The translations under genes and the position numbers were made by a program. Shown here piece by piece: positions 24,433 through 34,510 of a stretch of 64,000 bases of DNA. Position 1 is the stretch's first letter. The number at the start of each line of letters is the position of its first letter. Origin of the DNA: Shinisaurus crocodilurus (taxonomy: Eukaryota > Chordata > Lepidosauria > Squamata > Shinisauridae); contig CM037880.1 of NCBI GenBank assembly GCA_021292165.1, positions 142,760,599 to 142,824,598 on the forward strand. Reading direction: 5' to 3'. The notes beneath the pieces were generated by a model. The model searched no databases, was not told the DNA's origin, and saw only the letters and a program-made list of their open reading frames with translations.

Positions 24433-26583
24433 CTCCTTTGCGGGAGCCCCGGTACCGTTGCTGCTGCAAATGACGGCTCGGTGCCCGGGGCTGTTGTGGG
24501 CGGGTGCGGCTATCCTGCCACTGCTGGTGCTGCCCTTGTTGAGCTGGAGCTATAGGTGGTAAGTATGGGGTCCACCTTCGGCGTCTGAATGTTCGGGTTG
24601 GTTGCATCGGAAGGAGTCCCATCTTCCTAGCGTTCACCCGGGCTTTCTGGACCGCATCGAGGGAGTCGTCTGTTTTGTCATTAAAGAGACCGACTCCATC
24701 GAAGGGCAAGTTCTCGATCTTGGCTTTAGCCTCCGTTGTTAAGGTCGAGGACCGTAGCCAAGCGTGTCGGCGGAGAGCGACTGCGCTCACCAGGGATCTC
24801 CCGTGGCAGTCTCCCTGATGTCTGGCCGTGTGGATCTGTTGCCTGGAAGTGTTCGACGCTTCGGCCTGGAACACCCTAGCCAAGTCTCTCTTCTCGTCCG
24901 GGAGATAGTCTATCAATCCACTCATCTTCTCCCAAAGGAAGAGTTGGTACCTCGCCATTGTCGCTTGGTACCCGGCGACCCGGATCCCCAGGGCGCTCGA
25001 AGTGTAGACTCTTCGTCCGAAGTTGTCTAACTTTTTTCCCTCAGGGTCCGATGGAGTGGAGTGCTGCTTGCCCGACTTGGACTGCGCCGACTCAACTATC
25101 ATTGAATTCGGAGTAGGGTGGGAGAAGAGAAACTTGGCCGTGTCCGGTCTAACCTTGTAGAGCGCGTCCAGGCGTTTCGCCGCGGGAGGAGCTGTGGACG
25201 GGGAGTTCCAAGATCCTTGCACCGTCTCCAACATGGTAGGGGTAATCGGGAGCAGTGTGGGGCCCGAGGAGGATTTCGAGACGGCATCAAATAGAGGATC
25301 TACCGCTTTTTTCTCCTCCACCATCGTCTCCAGTCCGAGGGCTTGGGCCATCCGGAGGATTTGTTCCTGGAAGGTGCCCATATCCTCGGAAGGGGACACT
25401 CCCGACTGGGTGGTCACCTGTTGGTCTGGCGATGCCGAGGAGGGAGAGACAGAAATGATTGACTCCGAGTTCGAGATAGGTGAGCCCGGGGTCGACGATC
25501 TACGGGACCGTGTGGCTGCCTCCGGTGAGTAGGAGGTAAGCCGACTTTCTCTCACCTCGCTGCGTGCCTGCAGAGCTAGGATACAAGCTGGTGGAGACCT
25601 CCTAGACCTCCCAGGTGATCTCTCCCGCCTTGGTGGGGAGCGTCTCCTAGGTGGGGACCTATCTCGGGATCGGTAAGCTCTCTGGTATCGATAGTGGGAA
25701 ACCGGAGAACGTCCCCTGTGGTATGTGTCTCGTGATCTCGAGGAGTATCTCGAGTCTCTGGAGTCGCGGGATCTGTCCCTGTAGCGTTGGGGATCCCGTG
25801 ATCTCGAGACTGAGGATCTGGATGAAGCCCGGTCCCGGGTGATCAGAACCTCTTCGATCTCGAGTGATTTGGATCAGGTTCGTGGGGTACGAGCCCATAC
25901 CCCACGAGCTGGAGAGACGGATAAAGGAGCGGCAGCGGTCTGTGTCAAGGGCCTCGGGTCCGATGGTGAGTCCACAATCTCCCCATCTGAATACACGACG
26001 GCCTGCGCAGCTTCCTTCGAGCCCGAAGGAGCTGTCGGAGTGGAGCAAAGCAAGGAGGAGGGTCCCTCGAGCCCGAGGGAACCGATGCGGTCGGAGATTT
26101 TTGCCCAGCCGGGCGGTCTGAGGCCGCGACGTCCGTCGGGTCCATGGCTAGCGTCGATCTCGATCCCGAGAGGGACGAAGCCAGTTTTTTCGCCAATTTC
26201 CTCGCTTTTTCCTTCCGCTCCTTGCTTCGCTTTTTCGCATCCTCCTTCTCCCTGCGTGCCTTCTTGGCCTTACTTTTAGATATCATAGTGGCCATATAGG
26301 CCTCCTGAGCGTCCGCTGAGGAGACCGTGTGGGAAGGCGGCGTACTAGGCCTTGGTAAAGAGGAAGGCTTTTCCGCGGGCGGCTGGAGGGCTTTTTTGTA
26401 AAGAATCGCCGTCAGCTTATCCGCCCTATGCTTCCTCGCTTGCTTAGTGAAAGCTTGACATTGATGGCAAGTTTCCACGTTGTGGCCTTCTCCAAGGCAT
26501 GCCACGCAAAGCGAGTGCCCGTCCGCCGGGGGAAGCTTGGTCCCGCACCTCACGCATTTGCGGAAGGGGGCTTTCGGTGCCAT
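24407..26583 (-). pseudogene. DIRS gag-like ORF1
   Basis: An ATG at 26583 opens the frame, about 280 bp inside the right end. The N terminus has a Cys/His cluster (CVRCGTKLPPADGHSLC, CLGEGHNVETCHQC), likely a zinc-binding fold, then a Lys/Arg-rich basic stretch. Near 26,065 a shift moves the reading to another frame, where a Ser/Asp-rich stretch leads to a TGA at 25874-25876 (probably a decayed Arg CGA). Beyond it lies a long Arg-Ser and Arg-Asp repeat region (for example RDSRDSRYSSRSRD) and a C-terminal segment ending at 24407. Such a protein would bind nucleic acid and package the retroelement RNA. The call of gag is by position and composition; sequence family beyond that is not resolved. 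Confidence 0.8.
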
Positions 26584-26693
26584 AAGTACGTTTAGATGAT
26601 CCCACGAAGAACGGGGGGAAGATAGAAGAAGAAACTCAGTCTTTTTTAGTTGGATTCTGTGAAGAATCGAAGAACCTCTCGAAGAACAGCCAC

Positions 26694-26842
26694 ACGCGAT
26701 GGCGGTCGAAGAGGAACTGAGGGAGAGGGCGGGAACCCGCGCAGTAGAGACGCGGGGGGGAGGGGTTCCCGCCCAAAGTTTGCCTCAGCTATAGAATCTT
26801 CCCGAAGCGGCCTCCGCGCAGGCGCAGAGCCCATGTGTGTGA
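26694..26842. repeat. DIRS inverted terminal repeat, right copy
   Basis: Complement of 21018-21166. It lies upstream of gag in coding sense and probably holds the promoter, with CpG-rich sequence and a (cgcgggg)-type stretch. The outer end, to 26866, is unique to this side and is copied in the internal complementary region. Confidence 0.9.
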
Positions 26843-27027
26843 TGCACAGAGACCACGAAGAAGAACTATTTTTAATAGATACAAATACAATACAGAATAA
26901 GACTAGGTGAACCAGTTGAGATAATATTTATATGACAATATATGAGCCTAGTCCTTTCTTTAGTCTGTAAATGTGATATTTTTGAAAGGAAAATATGTTT
27001 AAAATATTTTTAATCAAATCAGCCTAC

Positions 27028-27104
27028 CTTATTCTTTGGATTGGATGTGTTCATTACACTTCGTGTCTCTTTTCCAGTGTAAATAACAACACCGATTACT
27101 GTTC
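27028..27104 (-). CDS. ATP9B exon E (partial CDS)
   Basis: A 77-nt exon with acceptor ttattacag and donor gtaggc on the minus strand. It completes the Gly codon from exon D and encodes [20 protein letters not shown] then NPKNK, in frame, ending on a codon boundary. This is the P4-ATPase segment after the actuator domain and before the next membrane span. The text [15 protein letters not shown] fits ATP9B better than ATP9A, where I recall a different stretch here. ATP9B is a class-2 flippase-type P4-ATPase of the trans-Golgi network that acts without a CDC50 partner. The next exon lies outside the window or was not detected, so this intron exceeds 27 kb. The DIRS element begins about 160 bp past its donor. 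Confidence 0.9.
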
Positions 27105-27305
27105 CTGTAATAAACAAAACGAAGTAAAACAAACTGTTTATATAAAATGTTACCATGGGAGAAATAACAAACAAAAAAAATTAAATGGGAGAAAAATGAA
27201 CACAAGACTATTTCAGTAGCTAACATAAACAAAATTTCCTTTTGGTATCTTTGATATAAAAAGTTACTACAATCAAATACTGTGGGCTTGTTCACATTTT
27301 ATGAT

Positions 27306-28365
27306 TTAATCATAGAATCATAGAAAAGTAGAGTTGGAAGGGGCCTACACAGCCATCGAGTCCAACCCCCTGCTCAATGCAGGAATCCAGGTCAAAGCAT
27401 CCCTGACAGATGGCTGTCCAGCTGCACCTTGAATGCCTCCAGATTGGGAGAGCCCACCACCTCCCTAGGTAGTTGGTTCCATTGTCTTATTGCTCTGACA
27501 GTCAGGAAATTTTTCCTGATGTTTAGGTGGAATCTGGGTTCCTGTAACTTGAGCCCATTGTTCAGTGTCCTGCAAACTGGGGATGATCGAGAAGAGATCC
27601 TGGCCCTCCTCTGTGTGACAACCCTTCAAGTACTGGAAGAGTGCGATCAGTCTCCTCTTCTGAAGGCTAAACATGCCCAGTTCTTTCAGTTTCTCCTCAT
27701 AGGGCCTTGTTTCCAGTCCCTTTATCATCCTTGTTGCCCTCCTCTGAACCCTCTCCAGTTTGTCTACTACGCCCTTCTTAAAGTGTGGTGCCCAGAACTG
27801 GATGCAGTACTTAAGATGAGGGATAACCAGTGCCGAGTAAAGGGGAATTATCACTTCACGCGATTTGGAAGCTATACTTCTATTAATGCAGCCCAAAATA
27901 GCATTTGCCTTCTTTGCAGCCACATCGCATTGCTGGCTCATATTCAGTTTGTGATCTACCACAATTCCAAGATCCTTCTCATTTGTGGTATTGTTGAGCC
28001 AAGTGTCCCCCATTATGTAACTCTGTATTTGGTTTCCTTTCCCTAGGTGCAGCACTTGGCATCATGCTGCCTCAGCTTGTCTGAGTGTGGAAAGCTAAGC
28101 AGGGTCAGGCCTGGTTATTACTTGGATGGGAGACCCTTCCTCTAGTTTCCTGCATTGAGCAGGGGGTTGGACTCGATGGCCTTGTAGGCCCCTTCCAACT
28201 CTATGATCTATGAATCTATGAATCCCTATTAAATTTCATTCTGTTGTTTTTCGGCCCAGCGCTCCAGCCTATCGAGGTCGCTTTGAATTTGGTTTCTGTC
28301 TTCCAGAGTATTAGCTATTCCACCCAACTTTGCGTCATCTGCAAATCTGATAAGCATTTATAATG
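27306..28365 (-). mobile_element. CR1 LINE, 3' half, with nested SINE
   Basis: The minus strand carries the C-terminal part of CR1 reverse transcriptase: RFADDAKLGGIANTLEDRNQ (28280-28360), then WLNNTTNEKDLGIVVDH, AILGCINRSIAS, VIPHLKYCIQFWAPHFKKG and LERVQRRATRMIKGLE. It ends in the usual CR1 3' tail (ggaaggggcctacacagcca then tatgattctatg-type units) near 27306. An in-frame stop appears in the N-terminal part. A 5S-derived SINE (28066-28222) interrupts it near the LHLG block, and the two flanks rejoin in frame sense. Confidence 0.9.
28066..28222 (+). repeat. 5S rRNA-derived SINE with CR1-type tail
   Basis: The head is a 5S rRNA-like sequence retaining the internal promoter: box A (aagctaagcagggtcaggcc) and box C (ttacttggatgggagacc). 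The tail (ttgagcagggggttggact then gatggccttgtaggcccctt) matches the 3' end of CR1. Such 5S/CR1 chimeras would be copied by CR1 machinery. It sits inside a CR1 copy. Two sister copies are at 47126-47283 and 60953-61100. It is not a 5S rRNA gene: the 5' third is lost and a LINE tail follows. Confidence 0.88.
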
Positions 28366-29209
28366 CTAATTTATGTGTTGTTTCTTCTCCATACTCCCAT
28401 TTATCTTTTGAGAAACTTGGTATATCTGTCATAAACAACTATTGCTTTGAGGGAAGTGAGGAAGAACATACGTAGAATCATGTAAGGTAAAAATTGGGGA
28501 AGATCTCTACAAGAGGAAAACAGAGTTTTAAAGCTTTCCTAGGGCTTTTGTAAAATCAGTTCAAAACTACAATGTACTTATTTTCTCAGAGCTGTTGTTA
28601 ATCCTCCAAACTCTACCAACTGGATTATAGCAGGCCTCATAAGGAGCCGATGGTGGATATCTTAAGTGCTGGACAGTATCCTCCACACCACCATTTTCTC
28701 CATCTGAGAGCAAAGGAAGCAAGATCACTCCCTTAATCCTTATTTTACTACAAAACTTACATGTGTACTTTTTACAGAACTAGAAATATTCATTTCTCTC
28801 TAATTATAAAGAGAGAAATTACCCCCAAATCTGTTACCGATATATTAAAGACTGAAATAAGAAATTATTCTCCAGTCCTAAACCTTAACTCACCTATATT
28901 ATAAATTATATTTAAGTTATACTTGCACATTTTAAAAATACATAATATTGGTTGGTAGATATGGCAATATGTGATGATATATGATCTGGTTTTTGAGGCA
29001 CACTGCTAATAGCAATGGCCAAACAGAGAGTCTGATTAAGTCTTAGAGGCTCAAGACTACAAAGTCAATATTACTGAGGATCAGTAACACTAATAATGCA
29101 AGCATATAAAGGATTCAGTGCAAAGGAGATATGGTTCAATTATTCCAGTTACCGTACTACCATTTTTACTGTTGTGAAAGGTATCTTATTTCAAAGATAA
29201 TATGAGTTT
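28366..29209. other. Intron-like sequence
   Basis: No exon or repeat end is recognised between the CR1 and the L2 remnants. Confidence 0.45.
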
Positions 29210-29640
29210 CACAAGTGAGTGAGTTTCACAGGGTATGGGTTTCACAGGGTCTTTAGGGCCCATTTGAAGACCTGCAACAAAAGAGCCTGACATATTTCCA
29301 CTGGAACCGAGTTCCACAATCATGGGGCCATGGCTAAAAAAGCCCTCTCCCTTGCTCCCACCAACCTAATAGTTGTTACAAGCAGTCATGTAAATAGGAC
29401 CTCAGATGCTGATCTAAGAGCGTAGGCAGGCTGCTATGGATGAAGATAATCCGTCAGGTGACCTGGTTTTGAACTGTTTAGGGCTTTAAAGCACTTTAAA
29501 TTGGGCCTTGAAATGCACTGACAATAATAGGAACTGGTACAATATAGGTGTCTCATGCTATAATCACCTAGCCCCAATTATACTCAGGCACCCACATTTT
29601 GGATCAGTTAAAGTTTCTGAACCCTCTTTAAAGGCAGCCC
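29210..29640 (-). mobile_element. L2-type LINE remnant, antisense
   Basis: Phrases such as gagttccacaatcatggggc, ccctctcccttgctcccacc and gaactgtttagggctttaaa match the antisense of L2 3' coding text, which recurs at 19070-20110 and 43170-43960. It is strongly decayed and has no readable frame. Confidence 0.5.
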
Positions 29641-29729
29641 CATGTAGAGCACATTATAGCAGTAATGGTTCTGCACACTGCAGCTGCACAATCAGACACA
29701 ATCCTGACACTTAAACATGTGAGTGTGTT

Positions 29730-29905
29730 GAGCAAGGTCTGAAGCAGAATTCTACTCGCATTTGCTTGAATGTGAGTAGAACTCTCCCCACAATCGGTGG
29801 CCCTGTTATTAAAAAACTGTTTTGATAAAATAGGCTCTCCAATCATGGGGAAAGTTCTACTTGCATTCAAGTGAACATGAGTACAACTCTGCTTCAGACA
29901 TTGCC
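29730..29905. repeat. Long imperfect inverted repeat (MITE-like)
   Basis: Arms of about 58 nt (caaggtctgaagcag... and ...ctgcttcagacattg) flank a central segment of about 50 nt. Arms share gaagcagaattctactcgc / cattcaagtgaacatgagtac type text with a few mismatches. Target duplications could not be recognised. Confidence 0.6.
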
Positions 29906-30338
29906 ATTCAATGCGGCAAGGTCAGGAAGTGAGGGGATGAGGGCTATCGTACAAGGGCATATATAGAGGATGGCCCCCTAGACTGAGCCTTCATGCATTC
30001 AGGCGAACACTTGCACAGAGTTGTAGTTGTGTGGAAATATGCAAAAACACTTTTGGAAGATTAAGGCCAGAAAATATCCAGAGGCAGACAGTGTTTCACT
30101 TCAGACTTCCACTTTAGTAGCTGTGGTAGAAACAATGGTCTCAGATCATTTGAACCAAAGCTACTTCCATACCCCCTTATTTACCTATATGGAAAATTAA
30201 TAAAACAATGTACGGCTTTTAGTAGTTAAGCAGGTGAATGGTGTGCTATACTTGAAGATTCCAGGGGAAGCTGGAAGAGCAACATTCCAGTACTGTCTGT
30301 CTACTATTACCCCTTCCCCTCATGCTGAACTGAGAATA

Positions 30339-30578
30339 CAGTAATACCTTGGATTGCAAGTAACTTGGTTTGAGAGCATTTTGCAAGACAAGCAAATTTT
30401 TAAATATTTATTTATTTATTTTTTACTTGATATACAAGCGACGTCTTGCAATACAAGTACTGTAAATTAAAAATCTCTGTACAATTTTTTTGGGGGGGAT
30501 TTCGTTTTGATATAAGAGTGTTTTGGATTACAAGCACATTTCCGGAACGAATTATGCTCTCAATCCAAGGCATGACTG
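30339..30578. mobile_element. TA-target MITE (mariner-like)
   Basis: The 240-bp element starts cagtaataccttggattgca and ends caatccaaggcatgactg, flanked by TA on both sides. Copies at 54091-54340 and 57784-58009 share the ends. Inverted termini and a TA duplication point to the Tc1/mariner group, without a transposase. Confidence 0.8.
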
Positions 30579-30775
30579 TATGTGAAAGTTTAAACCAAAT
30601 AGTTTTCGAGATGCTAGAAGCAACATTCAGGATTCTGAAGATCATCAGGAAATAAGGTGATGGAAAAGAAGAATAGGAATAGCAAAAACAAAGGAGGTAA
30701 ACAAGAATAATAAAATTTGGAAGATTTAAGCTACTAACATCTTCACTCATTATCAAAGTGTGCATTGTTTCTTAC

Positions 30776-30851
30776 CTGAGGCAACAACAGTGCTGGCCCA
30801 TAATGTATTTTCTATGCTTAGGCTTTCATGAACAGTTGGATCACTGTCTTC
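30776..30851 (-). CDS. ATP9B exon D (partial CDS)
   Basis: A 76-nt exon with a pyrimidine-rich acceptor ending ttaacag and donor gtaaga. It encodes [20 protein letters not shown] then TVVAS and leaves a G to be joined by exon E (codon GGA). It follows exon C in phase. This is part of the actuator region and the following segment of class-2 P4-ATPases; the stretch [10 protein letters not shown] is strongly conserved in the ATP9 pair. No lesion is seen. Paralogue assignment rests on the sum of the five exons. Confidence 0.92.
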
Positions 30852-31364
30852 CTGTTAAAAATAGGATCAACTTGTAAAATAATTTCTCCCACCAAAAAAA
30901 GATTTATAATCATACATGTAAAGAAAAAATAAAAGCGCTAAACACACAAATAATCACCTGGCATGGAAAGATTATTAGGACCTAAATTAAATGAGAAAAG
31001 GGTGAAAGGTGCAATAAAGTTTTTTTGTTTGTTTTTGTTTTGGAGAAATACATCTTGAAGCACAGTTGCATGTTGTGTCCAGAACTCAAGTTAACTGAGT
31101 GGCCATATTTAAATTTCATGAGATTTAGTCCCTGGTAAAATAAACTGTAATGTTCTATCATTGGATTCTTATGATTGCACTCCAACGCAAATGAGATTTC
31201 AAAGTGGCATGGAGGCCAATTGTCCAATTCATTCAGAAAAGGGGCTACCTGAATAACTGAGGTTTTAAGAGTATTACCACATATAGTAGCAAATATAACT
31301 TTATTTTTACATTATTATTCCACCCCACCCCCCCAAAGCTCCAGTCCTTGAACTGGAGTTAGGG

Positions 31365-32035
31365 GTGAGCAGTGAGGTAGCCAACTTTGCTGAAGACACC
31401 AAATTATTTGGGTGGTTAAAACAAAAAGGGACAAGGAAGAACTCCAAAAGGATCTTTACAAACTGGAGGAATGGGCATTAAAATGGCAAATGTGGTTCAA
31501 TATAAGCACATTTATATTGTGCTTATAAATAATTTTATTTATAAAATTAAGGCAAAAACCCCAAACCTCACATATATGGTTATTTATTTATTTAATATAT
31601 TTATTCACTGCCCATCAGCCAAAAGGCTCCCTGGGCGGTTTACAAAACAAAGCAACACAAAAATAACAACAAAAATAGTATAAAAACACAAACATATTAA
31701 AATATAACACGATAAAAACAAGCAGCCAAACTAAATTCAATCCAGAGGTACAGTGGCGACAATAAAAGGGGTTATGGGGTCTGAGGTGGTGGTGACTGAC
31801 CAGGAAAGGGATCTTAGTTGTGGTGGATAGCTCAATGAAAGTGACAACCCAGTGTGCACCTGCTGTGAAAAAGCTGAATTCCACGCTGGGGATCATTTGG
31901 AAAGAAACTGGAAATACAACTGTCAATATCATAATGGCTCTATACAATTCTATGGTGTGGCCACAGTTGGAAAACTGTGTACAGTTCTGTTTACCACACC
32001 TCAAAAAAGACCCCAACCCCCATAAAAGCTCCAGT
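31365..32035 (+). mobile_element. CR1 LINE remnant broken by L2
   Basis: Plus-strand frames show CR1 text: EVANFAEDTKLFGW (31370-31415), KAKTPNLTYM (31545-31580), then GSEVVVTDQERDL (31779-31815), and VKKLNSTLGIIWKETGNTT, then LENCVQFCLPHLKKD near 32010. Stops break it. The gap at 31582-31778 is an antisense L2 3' end, after which CR1 resumes in the correct place. Confidence 0.75.
31582..31778 (-). mobile_element. L2-type LINE 3' end nested in CR1
   Basis: Antisense L2 tail (ttatttatttatttaatata then gcccatcagcc and ccctgggcggtttacaaa) inserted in CR1. A possible tatgg duplication flanks it. The insert is 5'-truncated at about 200 bp. Confidence 0.75.
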
Positions 32036-32491
32036 CCTTGAACAACCATGGGCTGCTGTTGGGTTATTTGAGGGTTGGTTCCCCCTTCAACAAGCCATGC
32101 CATCTGGGTTTGGAGAACACAACATGTCACACCCAGGTGGGTGATTAGGCAAATGGCACCTGGCATGCACCGCAACTTGAACCAGCACTGGAAACCCACT
32201 GTGATTATGCAAATCAGGTCTGGGACCTGGTTCGCATGACATGACAAACCTGTTGTGGGCTGTTAGCCACGATGGGTTGACGTGTCGTTTGAACCCAGCA
32301 CTTCTAGTGTGGGGTGGCTTAAGTTTCCCGAACAAGCCACCCTGACAACCCAAGACAGACTACACTTAATTGGACTACTGTAAGAGCAGACTTGTGAAAG
32401 GTCGACAAAAATAATAGTTTTTTTAAATGACTAACACAATTGCACAATTTTCTGGGGCCAAAAAAAGAAAAAGTAAAAAAAAAGCACAGTG
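32036..32491. other. Unassigned dispersed-repeat-like sequence
   Basis: No gene is seen. The text (ccatgggctgctgttgggtt and gtcgtttgaacccagcactt) resembles fragments near 34640-34760 and 54390-54720, which suggests one MITE family with decayed ends. Confidence 0.4.
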
Positions 32492-33822
32492 GCAAATGAA
32501 AAGATTAATCAACTTTATACTAAAACTGATATTAAAATTCAAGTTGGCATGGCAGGTTCCCTTACTGATCCAATCCCAACAGTAAGGGGAGTCAAACAAG
32601 GTTGCATTCTGGCACCACTACTATTCAACCTTTATATAAATGACATCACTCAGGAGCTTTCCTCCCCTGCATATTTCCCTCCTGCAGTTGGGGAACAGAA
32701 GGTCCCAGTCCTGCTCTATGCGGATGACATGGCACTTATCTCATTAATGCAAATTGGCATGAGAAGATTACTTACTAAATTCAGAAATTACTGTAAACAG
32801 GAAGGCCTATCCATTAATTACAGCAAAACAAAAGTGGTCGTGTTCGCCAAAAGGCATGAGCAGCATAAATGAACCCTGGATAGACACAGTATTGAACAAT
32901 GTCGTTCATTCAAGTATTTAGGATAGATTTTTTCTGAAAATACCCTATGGCATACCCACTTCAAGGCAATTACGTCCTCAGCTGCCCGTTTACTAGGACC
33001 TATAGACAGACTGCACTATACTGAGGGCTATTGCTTAGTAGAACCAACTTTAAAGATCTTTGCAGCCAAGACTGTGTCCCATCTCTTATATGGTGCACCA
33101 ATCTGGGGCAGTTACTGTAGAGATGAACTTGAGATAATACAAAACAAGTTCCTGCGCATGCTCTTGGCAGTGCCACACAGTACACCTGGTGCACTATTAA
33201 GGACTGAACTAGGTCTCCCTTCCCTGAATGCAAGTATACACAAATCCATAATATTATATTGGAAAAAATTAACATCATTGCCAGAAAACCAGTTAGCAAA
33301 ACTATGCTTTTTGGAGTTGCAGAATAGAGAAGGCTGGGCAAACTCTTGCAGATGCTTGATGCTGAGTTACTCGATTCCCTTAGCAACGACAATGCAGGAT
33401 GTGTCTGATTATAAGATCCGAGATATTGTGTTTGGCGAAGATGCTAAAAGAGATCTTGAATATATAAAAAACTGCAAATATGCCACTTGGTACGCCAAGA
33501 TTAAAACAGATCGCAAAAGGGCAAGCTATCTGCGAGACCTAACCTTCTTCCCTGTTAGGCATGCTTTTACCCAGCTCAGATTTGAAAAAATGCCCACTGA
33601 GTATTTGGCTGGAAGATTTTCTAACAGACCTGCACAAGAGCGTTTTTGCATATGTGAAACAGGGCACATTGAAGATCTGGTACATTATATTCTATATTGT
33701 GCACTATATAATTCACCCAGGGCCAGATTTATTCTTCCTTTTCAGACTACTTTAGAAGGTCAATCAGACAATTTTAAAATTAGATGGTTGTTGGCTGATG
33801 TGGACAAATTTATAGGGATGTG
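32492..33822 (+). pseudogene. LINE reverse transcriptase with C-terminal Cys/His motif
   Basis: The frame carries RT block GVKQGCILAPLLFNLYINDI, the catalytic YADDMALIS, LSINYSKTKVVVF and KTVSHLLYGAPIWG. Two in-frame stops occur (near 32870 and 32923). From 33074 it is open to 33822 and ends with a C-x-C...H...C type arrangement: RFCICETGHIEDLVHYILYC. The 5' part of RT and the endonuclease are absent. The frame ends artificially where the GC-rich insert begins. This is a dead copy; clade uncertain. Confidence 0.75.
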
Positions 33823-34315
33823 ACCGAGTAGCCCAGCAGACAGGAGCAAGGCCCGAACCGGGCCTGCTCGTGTCCACCGAGCTACTCGGCCACCGCGGGC
33901 TTACCTGCAGCAGGCTCTCCGGAGAGCCTGCCTCCTCGTCTGCTGGTCCCGTCGCATCCTTCCGGCGCGGAGCAAGTGACGCGACGGGACCCCCACGCTC
34001 TGTTTTTGGCGCGGGAAACCAGGGCAACAGGGCTCTCCAAAACAGAGCATGGGCGGGGCTCCAGCAGCGGCGGAGCGGAGAAGGTAGGCTGCAGTGGGGT
34101 GGCGGGGGGGGTCCGGCGGCTGCGAGGGGGTCTGGCGGCTGTGGGGGGCTGGCGGGGGTTGCCTGGCGGTGGGGGGGCGGCGGGGGCAGCGGCGGCTCAA
34201 GCAGCGCAGAGAACACTCCGCGCCGCTCTGAATGGCGAGATTGGCAGCCGCCTCCTCGAGCGCTGAGCCAGGAACGAGCCACGAGCCGACTCCAGGCTCG
34301 GCCCCACCACTAACA
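33819..34315. repeat. GC- and CpG-rich insert of unknown family
   Basis: About 497 bp of GC- and CpG-rich sequence sits between two parts of the LINE: left flank ...ttatagggat, right flank ...aggatagctttatt. A short inverted repeat (ccgagtagcc / gagctactcgg) lies near the left end. No matched terminal inverted repeats were found, and frames inside are Gly/Pro/Ala-rich with no domain. The flanks suggest a short duplication (ggat). It is not a CpG-island promoter by any positional evidence. Confidence 0.7.
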
Positions 34316-34510
34316 GGATAGCTTTATTTGTGTTAGCTGCAAGGAAAATAAGGGCAGCCTTTATAAACCAAACTACTGCCAAACCATAAGGGGGCCATAC
34401 AGAAAGAATGTTTCTAAATCTTGATTATTTTATAGCATTTTGTTTCATTATATTAAATGTTCAACCTGTTTTTATTTTATTTTATACTTCATGTATATAT
34501 GTATTGTGAT

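Larger units (their letters stand above)
20965..26866 (-). mobile_element. DIRS-type tyrosine-recombinase retrotransposon
   Basis: A near full-length element of about 5.9 kb read on the minus strand. Order in coding sense: right terminal repeat, gag, RT-RNase H, tyrosine recombinase, internal complementary region, left terminal repeat. DIRS elements lack an integrase and are thought to insert a circular intermediate with the recombinase, leaving no target duplication; none is seen here. The termini are inverted and non-identical at their outermost ~35-50 bases, and the internal complementary region (21331-21424) pairs with both outer ends. The frames carry at least three shifts and one stop, so this copy is not autonomous. 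It lies in an ATP9B intron in sense orientation. Confidence 0.93.
32492..34510 (+). mobile_element. Unassigned LINE, split by a GC-rich insert
   Basis: A 5'-truncated non-LTR element whose RT frame (32492-33822) resumes after the insert at 34316 with LFVLAARKIRAAFINQTTAK. A 3' UTR ends near 34510 after an AATAAA signal (caataaaattctg). The RT and C-terminal pattern differ from CR1, L2 and L1 copies here; a Vingi-like or related reptile family is possible but not shown. Confidence 0.7.

Noticed and set aside
28066..28222. 5S rRNA gene
   Set aside because: The 5' third of 5S is missing and the 3' part is replaced by a CR1 tail; two other copies share this structure, so it is a SINE.
33870..34313. 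GC-rich segment with long open frames, resembling a CpG-island first exon
   Set aside because: It interrupts a LINE coding frame that resumes on the other side, and its frames are low-complexity. It is an insertion.
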